Shown here: positions 32,635 to 37,810 of the stretch, piece after piece
Layout of the letters: every line of letters starts with the position of its first letter
Numbering within the stretch: position 1 is the first letter of the stretch
NCBI GenBank assembly: GCA_937924855.1
Contig: CALEYQ010000052.1
Coordinates: 1-37,810 of the forward strand
Length of the DNA: 37,810 nucleotides
Direction: 5' to 3'
Origin: an uncultured Bacteroidota bacterium
Lineage (GTDB): Bacteria > Bacteroidota > Bacteroidia > JADZBD01
Notes under the pieces: generated by a model
The model's database searches: none
What the model saw: the letters and a program-made list of their open reading frames with translations, nothing else
What the model was told of the DNA's origin: nothing
Made by a program: the position numbers and the translations under genes

Positions 32635-33834
32635 TTATTTTGTTGAAATTTCTATGGTTGTATTGCCTGGATTTGGATCAAATTTAATGGAAGTATTTAT
32701 TTTAATTTCAGTGTTTTTTAAGCCCTGACTTAGGAGATAATCTTTAAGGTTCTTTTGAATATTTTTTCTAACAGTTTCAACTCCACCTTCAGTAAAAGGG
32801 CAATCTTTACATGGGTGAATGGTCCCAGTAATGTTAATTTCTTTAATTCCGGGACGTCCATTTATGTCATTTATAGCTTTATCCAAAATTTCGCCTACAC
32901 CAAATCCCTTAATAAATGAACCATTTGGGGACATAACTCTTTTCCCACCCATGAATTTTTCAGAATTCCAGCCATTATCCCCTGGGACCCATGAACTAGG
33001 GTCGGTCAGCGCCATTACAAAACCAGTTGCTCCTTCAAATTTATGTACTAAACTATTTGGGGATTTTATCTTTTCGTTGGGTTTTTTTTCAGAAATATTT
33101 GGATCTAAAGTGCTTGACTCAATCTTATATCTAAATTTTATTCCAGCAATGTTGGAAAAATTTGGATGATCTCTGAATGCTTCCAGTTTCCTGGCAGCTT
33201 CTTCTTCTTCCGGTTGATAAAATGAGTTTTCAATTGGCCCATTTTTACCATATTGAACAAGTCCATTAAGGCCAAATGGATCCTCAGGATTAATTTCAAC
33301 AAAGCCACCACCTTCTACAGGATTTATCCTATATCTTTCCAATCCGTCGAGATCAATGTTATTTATAGGGTCATTTTCTGCAAAGGAAAAGGGGGTATTC
33401 CAAGGGTATTCCTTAGTCAACGGATCCACACTCAAAAACTTACCTAATCTGGGGTCATAGATGCGGAAGCCGTAGTCTTGTTGGTTGCCCATGCCTTTTA
33501 CTTCGTTGTCGTTCTCTTTACCATTGAACCCATACTTATAATCCCCGGAATTCGTTTGCCGCCCCGGAAGCAGCCCTGACGCTCGCTTCGCTTCGGTCAG
33601 GGTTTCGCTTTTTTTTCTTTGTTTTTTTGCGCTCAAACTCCCGAGTGAAGGCATGTGGGTTGGGATTGGCTCCCGGCTTGCCGCCCCGAAGCCAATAGGC
33701 GAAGGGAGGAGCTTTAGCGAAGGGATGCCGAATGGGGGCTGGCCAATGCGCTGCATCATCCCGCCCATGCGGGATGCAGGCTGTCCGTTTGTAGCCTCAT
33801 TGTTTCTGAATTGGGAGCTTATTGTCGCCTGCAA
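32635..33834 (-). CDS. Orphan RHS C-terminal cassette 1 with unrecognised toxin tip
   Basis: Up to 399 aa. The reading frame begins at a TTG at 33834; ATG codons at residues 23, 26 and 27 are alternatives and the true start is uncertain. Residues about 20-85 translate the R1 repeat. Residues about 100-163 are the RHS core (YKYGFNGKENDNEVKG, YGFRIYDPRLGKFLSVDP) ending at NDPINNIDLDG, the usual junction to the tip. The tip (164-399) has no family I recognise. It carries His340-Pro-Cys342-x-x-Cys345, possibly a metal site, and a regular beta-strand-helix-strand C-terminus (KNIQKNLKDYLLSQG, EIKINTSIKF). The YwqK-like gene 10 nt downstream is the likely immunity partner. The tip is A+T-richer than the core. 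Confidence 0.7.
   Translation of the reverse strand: MQATISSQFRNNEATNGQPASRMGGMMQRIGQPPFGIPSLKLLPSPIGFGAASREPIPTHMPSLGSLSAKKQRKKSETLTEAKRASGLLPGRQTNSGDYKYGFNGKENDNEVKGMGNQQDYGFRIYDPRLGKFLSVDPLTKEYPWNTPFSFAENDPINNIDLDGLERYRINPVEGGGFVEINPEDPFGLNGLVQYGKNGPIENSFYQPEEEEAARKLEAFRDHPNFSNIAGIKFRYKIESSTLDPNISEKKPNEKIKSPNSLVHKFEGATGFVMALTDPSSWVPGDNGWNSEKFMGGKRVMSPNGSFIKGFGVGEILDKAINDINGRPGIKEINITGTIHPCKDCPFTEGGVETVRKNIQKNLKDYLLSQGLKNTEIKINTSIKFDPNPGNTTIEISTK
33422..33540 (-). repeat. RHS core repeat, copy 1
   Basis: About 119 bp nearly identical to 35596-35714 and, as far as the window goes, 37735-37810. It encodes NGKENDNEVKG to FLSVDP of the RHS core. The nearly identical DNA next to unrelated tips is what allows tip exchange by recombination. 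Confidence 0.9.
33595..33780. repeat. Dispersed repeat R1, copy B (inside RHS cassette 1)
   Basis: Gapless 186-bp partner of 31520-31705, lying within the reading frame of RHS cassette 1. It is directly preceded by a second hairpin of the same style (CCCTGAC...GTCAGGG, about 33574-33603). Translated on the minus strand it gives MGGMMQRIGQPPFGIPSL. Confidence 0.8.
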
Positions 33835-33853
33835 GGATTGGTAAGTTGGTAAG

Positions 33854-34207
33854 CTAAGTTATTGATTTCTCTTTAGAGCGAAAAATGGGGGAGGGCAGAG
33901 GAGGACCTTTGGTAAAGAAAAGGGGAGTATTCCACTTCAACCAATACGCCCCATTCGATAGAAACGGAACCGCGGTGAGCAGAAGCACCGTCGAGATAAG
34001 GGGGTAGACATAAACTAAGCAAGGGTCGGAATAATTATCCTCGATATATTTAATCTTATTTCCCACAAGGTGACTGTTGATGAACAGGGTCAGATAAACA
34101 ATTTTCCAATTCCAAATCAGCCATGCTACGACAAGCGTGCCGAAGAAGAGGGTAGCCAAGCGCTCATACAACATTGAGTGTACCGACTTTCTTATCTCGT
34201 CAAGCAT
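33854..34207 (-). CDS. Small two-helix membrane protein, possibly truncated
   Basis: A 117-aa protein with two clear hydrophobic helices (about residues 19-42, ATLFFGTLVVAWLIWNWKIV, and 66-88, CLVYVYPLISTVLLLTAVPF) and a short charged N-terminus (MLDEIRKSVHSMLYERLA). I recognise no named family. The sequence after residue 90 (NTPLFFTKGPPLPSPIF) is low in character and may be read-through of a truncated 3' end before the next cassette. It sits between cassette 2's immunity gene and cassette 1, so it may be a displaced immunity or tip remnant. Confidence 0.5.
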   Translation of the reverse strand: MLDEIRKSVHSMLYERLATLFFGTLVVAWLIWNWKIVYLTLFINSHLVGNKIKYIEDNYSDPCLVYVYPLISTVLLLTAVPFLSNGAYWLKWNTPLFFTKGPPLPSPIFRSKEKSIT

Positions 34208-34259
34208 TCCGTAAATTTATTGAAATACCTTTTCGCCATATTCGAGCCTTCTCGTGGTT

Positions 34260-34388
34260 AAAAGTAGACAACCCCCTCAAACCCCTTCAAAAAAGTTGGT
34301 TGTCTTCTTTGTTTTGAATAGGTTCCTGGATTTTACAGCGAACAGGCATCCCTTCAATCGGGGGTGATTGGGGGGAATGTCTACTTTT
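34260..34388. repeat. 129-bp element bounded by AAAAGTAGACA inverted repeats
   Basis: AAAAGTAGACA at 34260-34270 is repeated in inverse orientation at 34378-34388, and the pyrimidine/purine-rich stretches next to each end extend the match imperfectly. The left arm can also pair with GGTTGTCT at 34298-34305 (through AGACAACC at 34266-34273). No ORF and no clear target-site duplication. It could be a MITE-like element or two alternative hairpins. Confidence 0.45.
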
Positions 34389-34423
34389 TTCCCTTAAGTG
34401 ATTCTCTGAGTTTGAATAGTCAC

Positions 34424-34753
34424 TTATTCATACTCAAAATCCACAAGCAGTTTTGCCCCAGCATGGGAATATACGGCACTATTAACGGACTCTTCCTTCT
34501 TCACTATTAAATAAACGTATTCGGGCCTCTCCCACTTCACATTCTCCGATATGTGTTTCAGGAATGCCTCGAAGTCAAAGTAAGAGACTTCATACGCCCC
34601 GCCAAATGTCCAGAGAGGAAAAAAATTACCTTCAGCCTCTTGGATGACAAATTGCTCACCGTCCTTGAATTTGAATTCGCATAATTCCTTAATCCGGGCA
34701 GGCTGGTTTTCGCCTATAGGAAAATTAAGAATTATTTTCGTGTAGTGCCCCAT
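34424..34753 (-). CDS. Candidate immunity protein for the nuclease RHS tip
   Basis: A 109-aa soluble protein (MGHYTKIILNFPIGENQP...). I take the ATG at 34753, 4 nt after the toxin stop; the frame is open to 34801, but that would overlap the toxin gene by 44 nt without adding a recognisable domain. There is no signal peptide or membrane segment, as expected for a partner of a nuclease that acts in the cytoplasm. It is acidic, with EEE/DFE clusters, common among nuclease immunity proteins. The family is not recognised; the role is inferred from position. Confidence 0.65.
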   Translation of the reverse strand: MGHYTKIILNFPIGENQPARIKELCEFKFKDGEQFVIQEAEGNFFPLWTFGGAYEVSYFDFEAFLKHISENVKWERPEYVYLIVKKEESVNSAVYSHAGAKLLVDFEYE

Positions 34754-34757
34754 TACT

Positions 34758-35795
34758 TTAATTTTTGAAATCAGATTTCTTGAAGGTTTTATCAAATCCA
34801 TCGCCTACAACCCTGACAGTTTCAGCAGTATCATATGTCTTGAAATAATCTGCGACACCCTGCGTCGCATTTTCGAGAGTTGCTCCCTTCTGGTCCATCA
34901 TATCAATAAAGACATTTTTTGACTGATTGGTTGCATCCGAAATCCTGCTCATAACTCCACCAGAGATTTTAGAAGGGTCAACAGATGCCATTGTTTTAAC
35001 CTCCCAGGGAGTTCCATTCACCAAAAGGTCGGCCGTTGGTTGCCCTCTCTTTTCCTTTTGAAGTACGACATTCCCGCCGTCCTGTGCAAATAATTTTGCC
35101 GCCCTTCGTTCACCTTCATTTTTAAATTTAGATCCAGCCTCAAATGATACACTTCCTAATTCTTTAATGACCCTTTTAGAATTCCCATTTGCTAATGTTT
35201 GTGAAGTTACTTTTTTAAGGCCAAGTCTGAAAGATTTTGAAATATTGTCTCCCACAGAAGGAAATGGATATTCCTCGTCGGTCCCTAGCCCCCAAATAAA
35301 TGAGGAAATTTCACTAATGGCAACCGGGTTGGTTAAAGTTTTTGATCCCCATTGGACCATAAAGGGAATTGCTTCCGGGGCAAGAAACCAACCTCCCATT
35401 ACCATCATACCTATGTGTAAAGTAGTTGCTCTTGCATCTTTAAAGGATTGAACGAACAATTTTGATGCCCCATTTAAGTTTGGATCCTGGATATCCATGT
35501 CATATTTAATTTCTGCACCATCAAGGTCAATAGCCTGCACTGGCGTATTCCCCGCAAATTGGTACGGCGTATACCACGGATACTCTTTCGTCAGCGGATC
35601 CACACTCAAAAACTTACCTAATCTGGGGTCATAGATGCGGAAGCCGTAGTCTTGTTGGTTTCCGGTGCCTTTTACCTCGTTGTCGTTCTCTTTGCCATTA
35701 AAGCCGTATTTGTAGGTGGTGGTTTGGTAGCTTCTTCCAGGAAGCAGACTTCCGAATGGAGGATGATTTTCGTTAAGAGCAGGGCGGGAGTTCAT
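34758..35795 (-). CDS. Orphan RHS C-terminal cassette 2 with PD-(D/E)xK nuclease tip
   Basis: A 345-aa cassette that starts at an ATG at the edge of repeat R2. Residues 27-67 are the RHS core (YKYGFNGKENDNEVKG, YGFRIYDPRLGKFLSVDP) and the junction ends at IDLDG (residues 89-93). Residues 105-170 contain a hydrophobic segment (IGMMVMGGWFLAPEAIPFMV). The C-terminal 130 residues have the restriction-endonuclease-like pattern of CdiA-type nuclease toxins: GERRAAKLFAQDGG (Glu229), ADLLVNG (Asp256) and WEVKTM (Glu265-x-Lys267). It would cleave tRNA or DNA in target cells. There is no signal peptide, so it is a silent or recombination-donor tip unless fused to a full rhs gene. The immunity gene follows 4 nt downstream. 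Confidence 0.82.
   Translation of the reverse strand: MNSRPALNENHPPFGSLLPGRSYQTTTYKYGFNGKENDNEVKGTGNQQDYGFRIYDPRLGKFLSVDPLTKEYPWYTPYQFAGNTPVQAIDLDGAEIKYDMDIQDPNLNGASKLFVQSFKDARATTLHIGMMVMGGWFLAPEAIPFMVQWGSKTLTNPVAISEISSFIWGLGTDEEYPFPSVGDNISKSFRLGLKKVTSQTLANGNSKRVIKELGSVSFEAGSKFKNEGERRAAKLFAQDGGNVVLQKEKRGQPTADLLVNGTPWEVKTMASVDPSKISGGVMSRISDATNQSKNVFIDMMDQKGATLENATQGVADYFKTYDTAETVRVVGDGFDKTFKKSDFKN
35596..35714 (-). repeat. RHS core repeat, copy 2
   Basis: Nearly identical to 33422-33540 (2174 bp away) and to 37735-37810 (2139 bp away). Homology with copy 1 extends past GGATCC into the LTKEYPW codons, while copy 3 diverges right after SVDP. Confidence 0.9.
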
Positions 35796-35965
35796 CCAGC
35801 TAATTTACTTCAGAATTTTCAAACCCGGAAATTCCGGGTTTAATTTAAACCCTTGGCTAAGCGTTTATAAACGTTTAATTACCGGCTTTAGGTTATTGAT
35901 TTCGTAATTTTATAACGGGGTGGGAACCTAGTTCCCCCGAAAAAAATCATTTTTTGTTTTTGGTG
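35793..35965. repeat. Dispersed repeat R2, copy B, rich in palindromes
   Basis: It fills most of the gap between cassette 2 and the next immunity gene. Perfect or near-perfect palindromes include 35821-35841 (10-bp arms around one base), CGTTTATAAACG at 35862-35873 and GGGAAC-TA-GTTCCC-like sequence near 35923-35936. Its left edge supplies the ATG of cassette 2. Confidence 0.75.
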
Positions 35966-36013
35966 CTAATGTTTTCCGTTGAGAGGGATCCTAGGTAGTG
36001 AAATTTGCTAAAA

Positions 36014-36865
36014 TCAATGCCAAATTATTACTGGCCCATTCACACCCATTTGATAAAATCCTCCACCATTCAATATCCATGGGTAGGTTTTATTGTATTC
36101 CAAACTTGCTTTAGGAATAAAAAAAGTTGAGGAGTCTGTTCGAATTGTATCTATATCTGAAAATATAGAAATAATGTTTTGGAAGGATAATTTATCGGAG
36201 GTAACTTTATTTGAGTCAATTAGTTTTCCATGGGCAACAAAACCATGTATACTATCTTTTGAAATTTTGGCAACAAAAGATAGTCCATCGTGCCAAAATT
36301 GAATTTTTTTTTCCGGATATAGTTGGCAGTTTACTTTCATAATTGCCCTGATTTTTGAATTCCTATATGTTTCATTGTGTCCGAAACCAAAGTAATACGC
36401 TTGACCTTCCTTAAAAAGAAAAAAACCTGTATTTTTAAAAACCTGATTAATTGAATTATCGTCAATTTTAGTCTCTGAAACTATGCCAACTGAGTAATCA
36501 GGTAGTTTTAAAATTTTATATTGAAAGAATATATTTGTTGAAACCTTTTCTTCAACTATGATTTCGTTCTCAGTTTCCCCTCTTAAAATTTGAAACCGCA
36601 ACTTTGAATCCTTTGATTTATCTGATTCCAATCTGCAAAAGTCAAAAGTTGAGGAATAGTAAGAGTTTGTCGGATTTGGGATTATTTGGGAACATTTGAC
36701 TATTTCATGAGATAATGAATCAATAAACTCCAAAATATTTCCTTCAAATGAAGCAATACAAAAGTTTGAAGTTGTTTCTTTATATTTTACAGGGTTTGGA
36801 TTGTTATTCATGCACCCCAGGATAAACAACAATATATAGGGCATGAAAAAATTAAGTTTATTCAT
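36014..36865 (-). CDS. Lipoprotein, candidate immunity to the third RHS tip
   Basis: A 283-aa lipoprotein with lipobox ILGC (Cys18) after MNKLNFFMPYILLF. The body is predicted mostly beta, and I recognise no named family. Base composition is strongly A+T-rich compared with the housekeeping genes, like the toxin tip next to it. Its ATG overlaps the end of the upstream RHS gene by 8 nt, the tight coupling seen for toxin-immunity pairs. A lipid-anchored immunity protein would imply that the toxin acts in the periplasm or at the surface. Confidence 0.65.
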   Translation of the reverse strand: MNKLNFFMPYILLFILGCMNNNPNPVKYKETTSNFCIASFEGNILEFIDSLSHEIVKCSQIIPNPTNSYYSSTFDFCRLESDKSKDSKLRFQILRGETENEIIVEEKVSTNIFFQYKILKLPDYSVGIVSETKIDDNSINQVFKNTGFFLFKEGQAYYFGFGHNETYRNSKIRAIMKVNCQLYPEKKIQFWHDGLSFVAKISKDSIHGFVAHGKLIDSNKVTSDKLSFQNIISIFSDIDTIRTDSSTFFIPKASLEYNKTYPWILNGGGFYQMGVNGPVIIWH

Positions 36866-37810
36866 TTTCTTTTGAATGCTTCCTTTCTTCTATTTTTCCA
36901 CTATCCTTATTTAAAAGTAAATCTGAATTCGTATTTGCTTTTCCGATAATTCTATTTCGACTAATGTCAATCCTTAACCATCCGTCTTTTCTTTCCATGC
37001 TGCCGGATAAACCAGTATTAGTTTTTATGGACCCCTCAATTTTTAGTTGGCTTTCATTAACCCGGAATGAATGGGGTTGAACATGATTGTAGGACAAGAA
37101 AATTGAAAAATCTTTTGACTGGGTCTTCGAAGCCAAGGCCTGGGCAAAATCTGGGTGAAAGGCCAATCCGCATGCAGAAAATGCCACTTTCCCATTTGGG
37201 GAGACCCTGTCTATAATTTCGATTAAAATGGTTCCTTGTTCTTGGACCCATTTACTTCCAGGTTTGTTAATAATATTTGAAGTAATCAGTCCTTTTTCTG
37301 AAAATTTATAATTTTCAGGACTCAGTTCTGATTTTAGGAGTTCGCCTTTTGTGTTTATAGTTTTTTCCTTTTTAATAATTTCCCCACCTGTTACTTCTAT
37401 CCCTCCTTTTCTTTCATCATCCTGACCAGAATGAGATCTAATGAAAATATTTTCAAACTGGTGATCGCTAGGATAATTGGATTTAATGAAATTGTTTGCA
37501 TCTGTTAAATCTGTTACATAAATGAAGTCCCATTTCCCGGAAACCTCGTTGGCAAATTCCTGACTTACTTTGTTGATGTTAGAAGCGTCAACCAAAACTA
37601 TCATAATGCTATTGCTTCCCGTTGCTTTTTTTGCTAAAGGATCTCCCTTGGAAAGACCAACTAAATCGATAAAACGAATTGGGTTGTTCCCGGAAAATGA
37701 ATATGGAGAATCTTCAACATACCTTTTGTTATCCGGATCCACACTCAAAAACTTGCCTAATCTGGGGTCATAGATGCGGAAGCCGTAGTCTTGTTGGTTT
37801 CCGGTGCCTT
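36858..37810 (-). CDS. RHS cassette 3 with putative caspase-like tip (5' end cut by window edge)
   Basis: The frame is open to the window edge: the RHS core (NQQDYGFRIYDPRLGKFLSVDP) begins before 37748, so a start at the TTG there is not real. The junction ends NNPIRFIDLVG. Counting from the codon at 37748, the tip has His106 in IFIRSHSGQDDERKGGIEV and Cys193 in GKVAFSACGLAFHPDFAQALA, followed by a strand FSIFLSYN. This His-(S)-G and ACG arrangement after hydrophobic strands resembles caspase-like/CHAT clan CD peptidases. The C-terminal 60 residues are charged and perhaps disordered (KDSGKIEERKHSKENE). The gene could be the end of a full-length rhs gene or another orphan cassette. A lipoprotein gene overlapping its end is the likely immunity partner. 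Confidence 0.75.
   Translation of the reverse strand, partial: GTGNQQDYGFRIYDPRLGKFLSVDPDNKRYVEDSPYSFSGNNPIRFIDLVGLSKGDPLAKKATGSNSIMIVLVDASNINKVSQEFANEVSGKWDFIYVTDLTDANNFIKSNYPSDHQFENIFIRSHSGQDDERKGGIEVTGGEIIKKEKTINTKGELLKSELSPENYKFSEKGLITSNIINKPGSKWVQEQGTILIEIIDRVSPNGKVAFSACGLAFHPDFAQALASKTQSKDFSIFLSYNHVQPHSFRVNESQLKIEGSIKTNTGLSGSMERKDGWLRIDISRNRIIGKANTNSDLLLNKDSGKIEERKHSKENE
37735..37810 (-). repeat. RHS core repeat, copy 3 (cut by window edge)
   Basis: 76 bp visible. Over the visible length it matches copy 2 almost base for base (one difference, TTGCC for TTACC near 37750), then runs off the window. Confidence 0.9.

Noticed and set aside
37746..37748. TTG as the start of the third RHS gene
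   Set aside because: The RHS core reading (FRIYDPRLGKF) continues upstream in frame to the window edge, so this codon is an internal Leu.

Overview
The window is a chromosomal segment from a member of the Bacteroidota, most likely in the Flavobacteriales/Sphingobacteriales range. The evidence is two adjacent secreted proteins with type IX secretion (T9SS) sorting domains of type A and type B, promoter -7 boxes of the Bacteroidota form TAnnTTTG, A-rich start regions without Shine-Dalgarno sequences, a tmRNA whose tag reads GEVNYAMAA, and tandem RHS tip cassettes. No rRNA, CRISPR array or transposase gene is present. Species-level assignment is not possible from the sequence alone.

Layout. 1-1803: a truncated NAD(P)H-dependent FMN reductase facing left, then a rightward trio of a heavy-metal-binding-domain lipoprotein, a GNAT acetyltransferase and a VOC protein. 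1809-10724: a leftward two-gene operon for T9SS cargo, a 770-aa PKD/GEVED protein followed by a 2199-aa protein made of about 21 repeats of about 77 aa. 10854-15481: the leftward phosphate operon pstS-pstC-pstA-pstB-phoU. Its last gene is fused to a low-molecular-weight phosphatase/arsenate-reductase-like domain that has lost its catalytic residues. 15826-16254: tmRNA (ssrA) with its terminator. 16337-18617: amino-acid metabolism, an alanine/saccharopine-dehydrogenase-type enzyme and tryptophan 2,3-dioxygenase. 18618-20939: an exported beta-propeller protein.

21069-28248 is a rightward cluster for cell-surface glycan modification: two SGNH hydrolase-like proteins and an MBOAT acyltransferase, all with overlapping start and stop codons, then a TMTC-like polytopic protein with TPRs, a DUF1905 protein and an FkbM methyltransferase. 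28337-29827 is a sodium:solute symporter. 29801-30583 is an exported protein of unknown function with a possible caspase-like His/Cys pair. 30784-31350 is a small lipoprotein with a strong consensus promoter and a perfect intrinsic terminator.

From about 31.5 kb to the right edge lies a polymorphic-toxin locus. Three RHS C-terminal cassettes are spaced about 2.15 kb apart, all leftward. Each has a nearly identical stretch of RHS core DNA followed by an unrelated toxin tip and a candidate immunity gene: an unknown tip with a YwqK/MORN-like partner, a PD-(D/E)xK nuclease tip with a small soluble partner, and a putative caspase-like tip with a lipoprotein partner. Palindrome-rich dispersed repeats (here R1 and R2) and a decayed remnant cassette sit between them. 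The main rhs gene, if it exists, should lie beyond the right edge.

The observations most worth following are the dead phosphatase-PhoU fusion, the caspase-like RHS tip, a 13-nt direct repeat at two-helical-turn spacing upstream of the T9SS operon, a Pho-box-like repeat at pstS, and several genes whose -7 box lies only 4-5 nt from the ATG, which predicts leaderless mRNAs.
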